This document shows positions 35,066-46,365 of a DNA stretch of 64,000 nt, piece after piece. The notes under the pieces were generated by a model. The model did no database searches, was not told where the DNA came from, and was given only the letters and a program-made list of their open reading frames with translations. The position numbers were made by a program, and so were the translations under genes. The stretch's first letter is position 1; each line of letters starts with the position of its first letter. This stretch comes from Fagopyrum homotropicum (lineage: Eukaryota; Streptophyta; Magnoliopsida; Caryophyllales; Polygonaceae): contig BSWB01000001.1 of assembly GCA_033239125.1 (NCBI GenBank), forward strand, positions 142,057,981-142,121,980. The letters run 5' to 3'.

Positions 35066-35191
35066 AACTAGGCTTTTTAATGTTTCAATTAAGTAAATAT
35101 ACCCCAACCTTTTGCATTTATTCTCAAACTCTACACACTCTTCTCTCAAGGGGTACATTTACTAAACACAAAACTAAAAAAAGCCTAGTAA
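35066..35191 (-). mobile_element. Short MITE, family T, copy 2
   Basis: Inverted orientation of the family at 14340-14461 and 54775-54900, with the same ends (AACTAGGCTTTTT ... AAAAAAGCCTAGTA) and body. Confidence 0.75.
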
Positions 35192-35893
35192 ACCAAATTG
35201 TTTCTTTTTTTCTTTTTTTTTAAACACTTAAATTAGATTGTAAATAAACTATGTTTTATAAAAAAATCAAACAAAACAAAACTTATATTTTTATAAAAAC
35301 TTGTAAGATAATTTGTGAATTTATTTTAAAAACTTATTATAAAATTGGATTTTTAATATAACAGGTTCGTGTGAAGGGATTGCACAAAATAAAATATAAA
35401 ATTTTATATTCTATGAAAAGTTATAAGGTAATTTATGAATTTATTGTTAAATTTTTTAAAATTCACTTTGTGTTTAACCTTAAGTATTTTAATATATTAT
35501 ATAATTAAGTTATTATGTCAGATAACTTAAAAAATCTACTCCGTGTTTAACCTTCAGCTGACGGTTCTAAAGAACTTGTTCCAGTTCGTAGCAGTTCGTC
35601 GATCTCTGCAACGTTTTCGCATCTGCTTCGTGACAAAATTAAGAGATTGGGGAGGAGCGAAGTTGAAGACAAAGTAGTCGGTGGATCTGGATATCCAAGG
35701 TTGAGAGTGTTTCAAAAATGAGATTTTACTAGGAGAGATAAAAATTATGTTTATATACAGGTTATTTTGCAAAACTTAAAACGTTGATAATTAATATTGC
35801 AATTTCATAGTTTAGAAGAGTTACTTCGAAAATTCACCCTCAAAAAGACAAGTATAAATTTCATTTACATGTTTAAGATGTTTTCTCATTTTT
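35192..35893. other. AT-rich intergenic DNA, nothing clear
   Basis: No supported gene. A minus-strand frame at 35554-35772 has no recognisable domain. Confidence 0.45.
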
Positions 35894-36310
35894 AGGTCTA
35901 TTCAATTTCGGGCAGCCAGCCCGAAAAAACGGGCGGGTATGAACATGGGAACAAACACAACCGGACCAAAAAGTCCGGCCCGTCAAGCCCGTCGGGCCGG
36001 ATCCGGACAAGTCTCTAGGCTCGGCCGGGTCGAAAAGCCCGGGCCATCAGCCCGGGTAAAATAAAAAGAATTATATTCTAATTATTATAAATATTAAGTA
36101 TTAATATATAATATCTAGTATAATTATAATAAATTGAATATATTTTACGTAAAATATCTTAAATATAATTTATTTTTTAAAAAATAATTAAAAAGGGTAC
36201 CGCAAGCCCGGCCCGCCCGGCCGGACGGGTATGACACCCAACTCAGGCCCGGTAAACGGGCTCAATAGTTTATAAAACCCAGCCCAGACCCGGATATGAA
36301 CAAGTCTACT
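35894..36310. mobile_element. MITE-like element with very GC-rich arms
   Basis: Two GC islands (35917-36062 and 36198-36296), full of GGCCCG, GCCCGG and CCGGGC units, flank an AT-only centre of about 130 bp. The ends are inverted relatives: TCTATTCAATTTCGGGCAG...CAGCCCG on the left, CTGGG..GGGTCTGGGC landmarks and a GACTTGTTCATATCCGGG block on the right (minus strand). Non-coding. The superfamily is not assigned. Confidence 0.55.
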
Positions 36311-36946
36311 CATTTTGTATCCATCCAAACATCAAGCATAGAAGGTTATAAAATTTGATGAAAATAAAAGATATTTCTTAGTTTTTAATGTTAATTTAGA
36401 AAAAAAAATATCTTAATAATATATATATATATAGGGCTAATTTTAAGTGAGATCATTTCTTATAGTAGGGAATAAGAACTTCTAACATCCCCTATATTAA
36501 AAATTAAACAGAATATGATTAAAAGACCATGATAAGTGTCATAGAGGAGTTTCACTATATTAATATTATAATATTTATTAGCAACAAATACATTGGCATT
36601 TTAGGTAACAATATAGTTTATTTGTGGATGAAGTTATGTTTTTTTTGAACAAAATCAATTCTACTATTCTATAAGTATCATTTTTTTTTCATAGCATAAC
36701 GATTGTTAGCTCTTACAAAAACCCAAAGATCGTTTGTAGTAGCTAACGATCATTACTTTTTTTTACAGGTAACAATCGTTAGCTACAAGTGAAAAAAAAA
36801 CTAACGACTAACGATCGTTACATATAGGTTATGTTTGGCAAGTCATAAACACTAGTGTTTATGAGTGTTTGTATATTTAACGAGTGTTTGGCTGTCCAAT
36901 AAATACTAGTGACTAGTGTTTATGGGTGTGTTTTAAACACTGACGA
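36311..36946. other. Old element debris with AACGAT/ATCGTT cluster
   Basis: After a TA run (36420-36433) this segment has no gene. Between 36700 and 36830 the motif TAACGATNGTTA and its halves recur at least five times in both orientations, with runs of T or A between. A similar TAACGATTGTTAGCTG lies at 53723-53738, just beyond the right flank of the chromovirus, so the Harbinger element and the retrotransposon may both have landed in one older element that used to join these two sides. Confidence 0.45.
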
Positions 36947-37775
36947 GGGGTGTGTTTGACACTAGTGCCCTTTACACTAGTGTTCCGAATCACCAGTGTA
37001 AAAGGGAGTGTTTTTAGTGTTTAGTGTTATTGAAACACTAAACTGTGTTTGGCTAGAAACACTTAGTGTTTCTAGGGATTTGTTGGGGATGTGGCTGTAA
37101 ACACGCCTCATTTGACAAGAAAAAATCAAAGGCTTTTCAACTGGCGATTCTTGGGCGATTCTTAGGCAACAACAGACAATTCGGCGACGTTTTCTTTTCA
37201 TCAAAGGTTAGTTTGTCAACACACTTTCCCATCTCTCTTGAATCTGTATTTCTATACTCAGACGATGTGTTCAATTTTGTGGCTTCTGATTTGGCTTCTG
37301 ATTTGGAGCCGAAGGAACAATTGAAGAGATTTGGTTTCTAATTTGGTTAGTTCGTCAACACACTGTAAATACTCAAAAGATATGTTCGATTTTTTGGCTT
37401 CTGATTTGGTTTCTCATTACAGGGAAGATATTTGGTTTTTGATTTGGTCACTCCCTAATTCATCTATTGCCCACCATTAGAGCTCTGACCTACTTGCCCA
37501 TTTCTCGTCGATTGAAACCAGGTTGAAGTCGTCTCTACCTTCTACTGCCCCTTTAGCCTTTCGTGTTGTACTTTGAATCTTACTTTTGGTTTTGTAGTGA
37601 ATTAAGAGAGTGATTTTGAGGATAGTTTGGTTGTAAATATATGAATGCAATTTCTGGTGAAAATAGGGAGAAATTGGTTGTGATATTACTGTGTACTGAA
37701 TTAAGAGACTGATTTCTCAATGTGTACTGAATTAAGAGATTGAAACACTAAACTGGTGATTTTTGTGGCTTTTGA

Positions 37776-37845
37776 TTTCTCAATGCAACTGATTTCTCAA
37801 TGCAACTGATTTCTCAATGCAACTGATTTCTCAATGCAACTGGCG
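37776..37845. repeat. 17-bp tandem repeat in Harbinger element
   Basis: Unit TGATTTCTCAATGCAAC, about four copies, in non-coding DNA between the left end and the small plus-strand ORF. More dispersed TGATTTCTCAATG copies occur up to about 37920. Confidence 0.9.
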
Positions 37846-38538
37846 ATTTTTGTGGCTTCTGATTTCTCATGTTTTGTGATATTACTGTGTACTGAATTAA
37901 GAGATTGATTTCTCAATGTTTTGTGATCTTGTGTACTGAGAGTGAATTACGAGAGTGATTTTGAGCAATTGGTTGAATTAGGGAGTGATTTTGAGCAATC
38001 ACTATAAATACAAAGGGACACACATCACAATGTATGCAATTGGTTGAATAAGAGATTGATTTTTCTTGTAGTGCTGAATCTGTCTTCTTATATTGTTGAA
38101 TATGTCTTCTTATATTCTAATTAGACTCGATCAGAGCTCATGCTTATTCTAATCAGACTCGATTTGAGCAATCATTGTTTCATATATTGAATGGTCATTT
38201 GTGTCCTCGTGTATACATTTTATAGCTTGACAACAACATGCTTTTGTGCAAGCATATATTCTTGTTACAGAGAGTACAAGGCTTTTACGCATTTTATAGA
38301 TTCTTATGACATTATTGTTTCATATGTTGATGCTTTTGAGCCGTCATTGTAAATACACAGGAGACATTATTGTGTACTAAATTAAGAGATTGATTTTTCA
38401 ATATTTTGTGATATTATTGTGTATTGAATTAAGAGTTTGATTTTTCAATGTTTTGTGATCTTGTGTACTGAGAGTGAATTAAGAGAGTGATTTTTTGGTT
38501 TTGACATATCACAATGTATGCTTGTGTGTTAGGTACCA

Positions 38539-38817
38539 ATGGACGATTACTCCGGTTTTGACAACGACATATGTATGGAAGAGGATGATCCTATCGAAGA
38601 TGAGATGCTAATGTACGCATTCGATGATAGTGGATGTTCATCAAGTTTGAGGGATTTCGTGCAAGGACTGGGAGAAGAGAGAAGAAGATTGGATTATGAA
38701 GTTCGAGTAGTACGCATGTGGGAAAGGGATGGTGCAGTCATGATTGAGTCATTAAAAGAAGAACTTAAAAAAGAGAAAGAAGTAAACAAGAAACTTCAAA
38801 CGGGGAATAGTTTATGA
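38539..38817 (+). CDS. Small acidic/coiled-coil ORF, opposite to transposase genes
   Basis: Ninety-two codons with ATG in good context. Residues 1-35 are strongly acidic (MDDYSGFDNDICMEEDDPIE at the start); residues about 45-88 are charged and heptad-like (EELKKEKEVNKKL), suggesting a coiled coil. A TGTGTGTTAG acceptor-like site lies just 5' of the ATG, and UTR-like sequence with a donor (CATCAAAG|GTTAG) ends at about 37206, so a spliced leader is possible. No family recognised. It may be a captured host fragment or an element-encoded accessory protein; it is also possible that it is chance. Confidence 0.4.
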   Translation: MDDYSGFDNDICMEEDDPIEDEMLMYAFDDSGCSSSLRDFVQGLGEERRRLDYEVRVVRMWERDGAVMIESLKEELKKEKEVNKKLQTGNSL

Positions 38818-38948
38818 TCGTTTGCTTGGGGTTTACTTTGTGGGGTTGCAATTGCTGTTTATGTAATGTGCTATTAGGGTTCTGTCCCATGAATCAAAAA
38901 TGAATTCCTTTGGTTATAAATGTTATTAGAATTTGCCTCTGTTTTTAA

Positions 38949-39150
38949 AATGGTCTTATAACACATATGCAACTTATAATAGTCTTACCTACAACATAAT
39001 GAAAGGAGTCCTTTGGTTACAATGGTCTTATAACACATATGCAACTTATAATAGTCTCACCTACATCATAATGAAAGGAGTCCTTTGGTTACAATGGTCT
39101 TATAACACATATGCAACTTTAAACGGTAATAATGAAAGGAGTCTCATGAA
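38949..39150. repeat. 72-bp tandem repeat 3' of the transposase
   Basis: Three copies with landmarks TGGTCTTATAACACATATGC at 38951, 39023 and 39095, the last truncated. Because 72 is divisible by three a long frame stays open here, but the composition is non-coding. Lies just beyond the transposase stop. Confidence 0.92.
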
Positions 39151-39210
39151 ATTAAAAAGTTGGCCAATGTCACTAATACATCAAACATATTACATATTCC
39201 TTCTTGCATT

Positions 39211-40518
39211 CTAAATTGATGTTGCAATACGATCACGAATATGACCCATACCTCTTCCATTGTCATTGGTCTCCTCCACCTCTTCAACCTAGTCTTGACT
39301 AGTCGTTGGCAACTCATCCTCATCTTCTGACAAGTCATCGTACCTTGAGTATTGACGAATAAAATTGTGTAATGCAAAGCAAGCAAGATGGATGTCAACT
39401 TGGGTGTAGTCCAGGTAACAAGGCATAGCAGATAATAACTTCCATATCTTCTTTAGGATTCCAAAGCAACGTTCAATGTAGCTTCTTAGCGAAGAATCTG
39501 CCTTGTTAAACGCTTCCTTTTTGTTGCTAGGAGGCTCATTGCCAAACTGATTTAAGTGATATCGAGTCTTTGAATATGGAACTAGGAACCCCGGTCTATC
39601 AGCATAACCCTTGTCACAAAGATAGTACTTATCTGGAGGTGGAAGTGGAAAGTTGAGATCGGGGTTGCAAATTGCATTTTCGAGAACCTTGGCGTCATGA
39701 GCCGACCCTTCCCAACCGGACAAGACAAATGTGAACAACATATTAAAGTCACATACGGCGAGGACGTTGAAAGTAACAATATGTTTCCTTCCAACAAAAG
39801 GAACTTGAGAAACTTCTTCAATGTATGCACTAATGTGAGTACCATCCAGACAACCAATGCAATCCTGAATTGGAAAGTTCAGATAAGTCCACCATATATA
39901 TTTTTATTTGAAGAAAATCACCTGCTAGTCCACTCATTGATTTTGTTTACCTTAAAGTAATCCTTGTACCTCGGGTCAGCTGCGATGTGGGATGGTGTTC
40001 TAGGGAGATTTGGGTTCCGGGGTCGGATGACATCACCTGCTAGTCCACACCCTTCATGTCCACGTCCGGTAATGGAGTTCAATACGCTATGGAAAGAGCG
40101 GTGTACAGTTTCGGTTGACCCTTGAAAGTGTTCAACAACAACACAAACCGAGCACCCTTGTGCAAGGGTGTATAAGAACAAACCAACTTTTTCAATTACT
40201 GAGACTTCTATAGAAGAAGTGAGGCCATAGTTCTGCTCCAACTCGTTACATAAACGTTAGAAAAATTCAGCATCCATTATGAACATGTTCACTGTCCGAA
40301 TGTGATGACCATTCAAGATCTCCTCCATCCAAAGTCTCCCCCGATCATACTCAGTGTAACAAGGCTCCTTGTATATGTGCTTATAGTAGTGATCAACGGC
40401 AATAGCATATTGTCTTTGCAATTCTTGGTGTGACTCAATGATGTTGAACCGTCGAATTTGTCTACGCTCATTGTCGTCACTGTCATGGCTACCAGTACTA
40501 GAACTTGACGTTAAAAAC
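39211..40518 (-). pseudogene. PIF/Harbinger DDE transposase (HARBI1-like), broken
   Basis: Minus strand. The exon before the intron runs from about 40518 (after a TTTTTTCAG acceptor) to 39951; an 86-bp GT-AG intron (39950-39865) follows, phase 0; the second exon is 39864-39211. Catalytic residues are visible: D in CLDGTHI (about 39846), D in LCDKGY (about 39615) and E in SYIERCFG (about 39474), spaced 47 residues between second D and E as in PIF/Harbinger nucleases. Upstream lies the helix-turn-helix-type region (VGLFLYTLAQGCS). Defects: in-frame TAA at 40257-40259 and TAG at 39289-39291; the reading frame then continues to a natural end near 39211 (IRDRIATSI). A 5' coding exon could not be placed. 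Confidence 0.88.
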
Positions 40519-40693
40519 CTGAAAAAATTGTGCAAATAAGTACTACTAAAGAATGGACTATGATGCAACTTATAGATAGGTAATAATGAAAGGAGTTTCA
40601 TGAAATTTAAAATCAATAATCCAACAAAACACACACACAATCCAACATGTTTTTCTTAAGAAAGTACTTTCATAAAATAAATTTAACACTCAA

Positions 40694-41788
40694 TTACATC
40701 AATGACCGCTCATACTTCCATGTCAACCAACGCAACCTCTCCTCATCATTATCCAGGTTCAGTAGTATGTTCATATCCTTCCTAATGTTAGTCCTCCCAA
40801 CAATGTAACACCACAGTGGACTTCCTCCTTCAACCAAGTTATTCTAGACCATCCTTTTGACAACATCCAACCCTCTTTAAGTCACTCTCTCCTCATCTCT
40901 TGTCTTAGAATTTACCTCTTCCTGGAGTACTGCAAGCAATCTGTCACTATTTTCTTGTGAACGTTCCAAAGAGGCTTCCAACTTGGAAGATCCAACTGAT
41001 TGTCTTCTTTTCCTCTTCATCGGACCCTTATCTTTATTACCCTTAGTTGCCGGTGTTGGTTCGGTGAATTGAATAAGTTCATCATTGATGTTTGCTTGAA
41101 CTCTAGAGTAGTTAGAACCGCTACCCTCATTAACAGAGCCAACAAAATTACGAAAAAAATCACCACCATCACCGTCATCTTCACCTAAACCTAATTCCGC
41201 ATCATCTGCAAGCGAGATAGGCTCTGGTGTTGCCTCACGAACCATTCCAGCTGACATGGCTAGACGACCTGTAGCTACATTTCCAGCAAACAACGAAGTC
41301 AACAACTCCTCATAGTCCGCATCCACTCCCTTGTTTTTATACTTTTTACAATTTACGTCTTCCTACAATTTATAAAGCACATCAAGTTAAATAAATTAAA
41401 CATCACAAATTAATATTTGGTAGAAGCTGTAACAACGTAGATATTAAAATTGATAAATTACCTTTATCTTTATTTCCCACCATTCATTGGAAGCCGTAAT
41501 CATTCGAGTCTTCTCGTCCCATCCTAAACCAGTCTCAAAATTCCTAAGATGATTCGAAGCCTTGTATTCCTTTTTCATTGACTCGAATATATTTCTATAG
41601 AAGTCCTTAACTCCATCCTTCCCAGCCTTACTAATAAATGTATCAGATATCTCATTCCAATTGTAAGATTGCTTGCTCCCGTTTTTCTTTTGATAGTCAT
41701 TTAAAATTGACACTAGAAGTTTAACTAGTTCAAATGTCCAAGGAAAATTTGGACCCCTAGACTTTTGTGAGAGATTATTATTGTCCAT
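40694..41788 (-). pseudogene. Harbinger Myb/SANT-like DNA-binding protein, broken
   Basis: Exon 1 41788-41462 and exon 2 from 41362, joined by a 99-bp GT-AG intron in phase 0. Exon 1 encodes a Myb/SANT-like domain (Myb_DNA-bind_3 type: PNFPWTFELVKLLVSIL, YNWNEISD, GLGWDEKT) and exon 2 starts EDVNCKKYKNKG, followed by an acidic stretch and a basic patch (MKRKRRQS). In PIF/Harbinger elements this protein recruits the transposase to the element ends. The frame is stopped by TAA at 40877-40879 and again shortly after, yet protein-like sequence continues to a TAA at 40694-40696 (NDEERLRWLTWKYERS), so the C-terminus is cut off in this copy. Confidence 0.82.
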
Positions 41789-42029
41789 TTACACGCTCAA
41801 AACAATATAACATATGTTTAGTACAAACACAACACCACAAAATGAAAAATGATAATAATGTAATCAAAGTCAAGCATCACACCTATGTCAAGCATCAACA
41901 CTAGTAGCAGTGGGATTAAACACAAGTATACCCCTAGATAGGTTCAACATTAGAAGAGGACACATACCCTTGCTCTGATCGAGTTATTAAACACAACAAG
42001 AAAACAGATTCAACACTAGTATCAATGGC

Positions 42030-42640
42030 CCAAAAATATGAAACCAATGTGATTCACGCATTGAGATTCAACACTCAAAAGACAGATTCGAAGAAAATTT
42101 GTGGCACAAAAATATGAAACCAATGGGATTCAACAACATTGAGATTCAACATTCAAAAAACTCAATTCAAGCATTTAAAATCAAGACAGATTTGAAGCAA
42201 ATTTGTGGCATAAACATGTGAAACCAATGGGATTTAACAACATTGAGATTCAACACTCAAAACCTCTCAATTCAAGCATTTTATGGAGACAGATTCGAAG
42301 CCAATTTGGAACGTGTCTCATATGAAACCAAGCGGTTACAGACAGTAGTGTGTCCTCTTCTACTGCTGAATAGAATAGATGCAGGAACATATGAAACCAA
42401 GCCAATTTGTACCATAAACATATTAAACACTAAAAAACACTTAGATTCGAACTCGATAGAATAGAATAGATGTAGGAATAGAGCCAAGCGGTTACAAACA
42501 GTAATGTAACCCCAAACATTCATTCGAAGCCACTCGATAGAGAATAGAATAGATGCAGGAACTCGTCGCCTTTGCTCGTCATTCGAATCCAACCGGTTAC
42601 AGACAGTAGTGTAAAGATGCAAGAACGACTCCACTCGAGA
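42030..42640. repeat. Degenerate tandem repeats, right part of Harbinger element
   Basis: ACATTGAGATTCAACACTCAAAA-type blocks recur at about 42056, 42136 and 42239 together with GACAGATTCGAAG..AATTTG and ATATGAAACCAA. GGTTACAGACAGTAGTGT occurs at 42333 and 42595, with a third variant at 42489. No coding content. Confidence 0.7.
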
Positions 42641-43624
42641 CAATAGTATAAATATGACAACAATAAGAAAAGTACCTCCAAAAACTCGTCGCCTTTGCTC
42701 GTCGCCTTGCCGCCGTCAGTTCTTCGTTTCCATCGCGGTCGCCTTTGCTCCAGATCGGGGAAGATGATAGGTATTTTGATGAGAGAGAGGGTTAATTATA
42801 TACCCGATTTATGTGTAAATATTGTTAAAAGATGAGGATAGTTTGGGTATTTTGTACGAAGAAACACTAGTGTAACCCCAAACCCTTGCTCAGATGACAG
42901 TTTCAAAAACACTCGAAGAAACACTAATCACTAGTGTTTCTCTGGGTGCCAAACACTCGTTAAAACGAGAAACACTCAAAATCAATAAAAAACACTAGAG
43001 AAACAATAGTGCCAAACACACCCTAAGGGTTTCTTGTGATAAACTAGTGTTTGTGGGTTGAAAATGACCATGTTGCCCTTCACTTATATTGTTATTTGCT
43101 CCTATCTACCAAGTATTTAAAGGAATACTCTCTCACCTTACTCCTTCTTCGTCGACAAAGAAGCTCTTCTCCTTCTTCGTCGACAAAAGTTCTTCCCTTA
43201 ACGCCGATGCGTACTCTTCCTTCTTAGTTGCCCTAGTTTCCGACGAAACCTTCTTCCTTGGAGGCTACCTCCATCGCCCACTTTCCGGCGATTGTTCCGA
43301 TTAGAGCTCTAACGAGTCCATGTCCGGATCCATCCATGATTCGTATCTCAGTTTCCAAATTTCATATTCCTGGTCGAGTTTAGGGCTTTTCTCACTTGAT
43401 TTTTTGTCTTGGGGTTGAATTATTAGGGTTTTTAGTCGATTCGCTTCAGTTAGAGTGGTTAGAAAGCAAGGGTTTAGAGCAGAACACACCGCCACCTAAA
43501 GGCCTCATTCTCGCTCAAACTAGAAAGCTTGGCTCTCTCTTGCCAACTTCTATATCATCCCATGTATATATAGTATACCATTTTTGAGAATTTTCAAATG
43601 GGGTTTTCATATGAATTTGTTTGC

Positions 43625-43905
43625 TGTACAAATTCGATTGCAATATGAGCTTTTTATATGAACTTGTTTGTTGTACAGGTTTGAGATTTGCAATACGAAG
43701 ATATTGAAAAGTGCTTGATGTACAAATTCGATTGCAACCTGAACTTTTTATATGATTTTGTTTGCTATAGAGATTCGAGATTTACAATCTGAAGATATTA
43801 AAAAGTGTTTGTTGTACAAATTCGATTTCAATTTGACCTTTTTATATGAATTTGTTTGCTATACAGATTCGAGATTTGCAATCTAAAGTCACTGAAACGG
43901 TGAAG
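43625..43905. repeat. 94-bp tandem repeat
   Basis: Three units start TGTACAAATTCGAT at 43625, 43719 and 43813, each containing CTTTTTATATGA and a GAGATTTGCAAT block. Confidence 0.9.
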
Positions 43906-44282
43906 AAAACAATTGAGTAATTTAGAGTATGAGTTTCATTCATCTGCAATGTATAATATTGTCTTTTTCTATCCTACATGTTCAATGCTGTGTGAAATCT
44001 TTCAAGAAATATATCAATCAATTTTTTAATTTCATTCATCTGTAGATTTTATAATGGAAACAAACACGTGAGATGCACATGAGGATGCCGAAACACTAGT
44101 GGTTGTGTAATGAAATTGCCAAACACCCGTTAGTATTTTAAAACACTAAACCATAGTGTTTCATAAAAACCATTCCAAAAAACACAAGTGAACACTACCA
44201 CTAGTGTTTGTGCTCAACGTGCCATAATACTTCTTTGGCACGCTGATGAAAAAAAGAATTCTAACTAGTCAAATTGGTAATA

Positions 44283-44287
44283 GGATG
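44283..44287 (+). repeat. Chromovirus target-site duplication, left
   Basis: GGATG directly before the 5' LTR; the partner is at 53695-53699. Confidence 0.9.
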
Positions 44288-46349
44288 TGTAACGCCCGGA
44301 ATTTTAGTTTCATTTACGAGAGGCATTAGAAGCCTTGAGCAAGGGCTACCACCCTTGGGGCTTAGAAGGCCCGCACCCTCGACCGTCCGCGACCGCGGCT
44401 TGGACGTCCCGTGGGACGGTGACACGTTGAGCGAGAGTTATGTTCCTTTTCCGTCCAACCTTTCGTCTTCTAACACTTTTAATTCCGTCTCTTTATGAGA
44501 GGAGTGATTTATGGATGTTGTCTCTTGGCATCCCTCCCATTTATGAAGCCTAACTCCCTCTCCCTCATTTCTTTTCACTTTACTTCATTCTCTCCCTTCT
44601 ACCTCCTCATCTCCTTCACATTATTCTCCACCTTTTGCTTCTCTCTTCTCTTGAGGCTGTCACACGGAGTTCGGACTGCAGAGACGTGTTCCAGGGTAAG
44701 TTCTTTCCTTTCCCTTCCTTCCTTCTTCGTCCTTCTTCTTATTGCTACCTTGAATGGAAGGAATCTATGAATCTACCTAAAGGAGGTTCCTCTTGTGTTT
44801 GATTGTGTTGATAGCATACTTAGACCATGAAGGAGGGCTAAGATCTTGTGTTGGAGGCTAGAAGACGTTCACAGAATCAAAGGAGGCAATAGGAAGGCTG
44901 CTGCACATCAAAGAACCAAAGAAGTCGACGTTTCTGGACTGTAATCGCGGGGGCGGATCCTGTGAGCCGCGGGGGCGGCCTCTGCAACTCTCAGGGGCGG
45001 ACTCTAGGTCCTGCACACCGTAGGGGCGGCATCTTGACACCGCAGGGTCTTTCTGCACCAGTAAGCCTCTGATCTCTTGTTTCTTTCTTCCCTTTCCGCT
45101 TTCTTGATCTTGAACAATCTTAGTAGCATGTTAGGATGGCTTAACATAGGTGATATGGAATGCCAAGTAGTGGATTGACCCTTAGGGTTATCTCGTGAGA
45201 GTTGAGGGTATGTTGGTTGTGATAATGTGGCATGATCTCTTAGGATTGTGAGGATATCGGGTTTGGGACTGATTTGTTATATTGGAAGCCTTTGAGACAC
45301 TGGACTGAGAGTGTTGATCTATCATGAGTTGTTATTCTTGTGAGGATGTTGAGCCTAGAAGTCTAAGGACTTCTAGTTGACTAGAGTGATGTTGTTCTTG
45401 TGAGGATGTTGAGCCTAGAAGTCTAAGGACTTCTAGTTGACTAGAGTAATGTTGTTCTTGTGAGGATGTTGAGCCTAGAAGTCTAAGGACTTCTAGTTGA
45501 CTAGAGTGTTGTTTGATCCGTGTGCCGTGTGTTGAACAGGCGTTGCGTGTTTTCCCACGAGAGGTTGAGAGAGTTCGATCGGGTTTCGCTTTGAGTCCGG
45601 TAAGTCCACGGACTTACTTAGCTGACTTCTTTGTATTAGCGTATTGTGTTTTGGTGGTGTGTGTTAGTATATTAAACAACAAAACCGGAATAGGATGACT
45701 TTATATATTACGTAATTGGACCAAGTGTATGATAACGGGCGGTGACATCACTGTCTAGCTCTTGCAAGAGCTAGGAGGTTCTCTGCGACTAGACCAGACA
45801 GGTAGACGATCAGATGCATTACTACCATTCCTTGCTGGTAAATGGGGACGAAGGCGAGGTTTGGGAATCCCTCGTGTCACATAATAAGTATCATTAGTAA
45901 GGGATATGACTTAACCAAAGATAATAAACTGACTTGAATGTTGTATGTTGAATGTGTTTATTATGTGTTTATGTGCATTTACCTTTATTCTAATGCATAT
46001 AATGTTTAGCTAACGGTTTTATACCGCTTGTAGATGCCTTGCAAGTTAGGGAGGCGGTTGAGTGATTCGGCGGTAGTGAGCAGCCGGGGTTCCGTACACT
46101 ATAGGACGGGATCAGTTATCTTATATTTTCTTTGTTTTAGACGTTGTCTTGTCGTTTGTTTTGAGAACTCGGCTGGAGTATGTTTTCGGTTGTATTTAGA
46201 TACTCATGATGCATTAAAACTCTTTCCATTTGACTTTTATTTGTGTCGTGTTGTAAGGTCCGGTGAAGTTGTTGTCAGGCTAAGGGTCGGGAACCATTGT
46301 GAGGTCCTAACCCGTAGCATCCCGAGTCTATTAGATTTGGGGTGTTACA
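44288..46349 (+). mobile_element. Chromovirus 5' LTR
   Basis: 2,062 bp, from TGTAACGCCCGG to GGGGTGTTACA. Contains a G-rich minisatellite (44945-45060), three 60-bp units with internal hairpins (45334-45507) and the GTAAGTCC hairpin (45600-45617) shared with the LTR at 1099-3298. Confidence 0.93.
45334..45507 (+). repeat. 60-bp tandem unit, three copies, 5' LTR
   Basis: Units begin TTCTTGTGAGGATGTTGAGC at 45334, 45394 and 45454. Each holds a perfect 9-bp inverted repeat CTAGAAGTC/GACTTCTAG around TAAG (first one 45355-45376). The 3' LTR has only two units. Confidence 0.95.
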
Positions 46350-46351
46350 AT

Positions 46352-46365
46352 AGGGTATCAGAGCT
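46352..46365 (+). other. Chromovirus primer-binding site
   Basis: AGGGTATCAGAGCT, two bases after the LTR end; one base differs from the standard Met-tRNA site TGGTATCAGAGC seen at 1081-1094. Confidence 0.8.

Larger units (their letters stand above)
36948..43023 (-). mobile_element. PIF/Harbinger DNA transposon, two-gene type
   Basis: Ends GGGTGTGTTTGACACTAGTG (left) and, inverted, GGGTGTGTTTGGCACTATTG (right) have the PIF/Harbinger TGTTTGG signature. About 6.1 kb. It carries, both on the minus strand, a Myb/SANT-like gene and a DDE transposase gene, the standard pair. Subterminal DNA on both sides is packed with ACACTAGTGT palindromes. A TAA follows the right end but no matching TAA precedes the left end, so the target duplication is not confirmed. 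Both genes contain stops, so this copy cannot move on its own. Confidence 0.85.
43024..44287. other. Non-coding DNA with a second set of Harbinger-like ends
   Basis: Right of the Harbinger element, CACTAGTGTTT motifs reappear at 44090-44215, with a GTGCCATAAT end-like sequence at 44220; on the far left GTTATGTTTGGCAAG and AAACACTAGTG occur at 36828-36855. The 6.1-kb element may therefore sit inside an older relative spanning about 36830-44225. A plus-strand 71-codon frame (43089-43304) looks like a plant 5' UTR (CTTCTTCGTCGACAAA repeated) and is not assigned. Confidence 0.4.

Noticed and set aside
38933..39214. 93-codon plus-strand frame
   Set aside because: Created by the 72-bp tandem repeat, whose length is a multiple of three.
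43089..43304. 71-codon plus-strand frame with CTTCTTCGTCGACAAA repeats
   Set aside because: UTR-like pyrimidine-rich DNA; no domain and no supported downstream exons.
45334..45507. Possible CRISPR-like array
   Set aside because: Contiguous 60-bp tandem units without variable spacers, inside an LTR of a plant retrotransposon.
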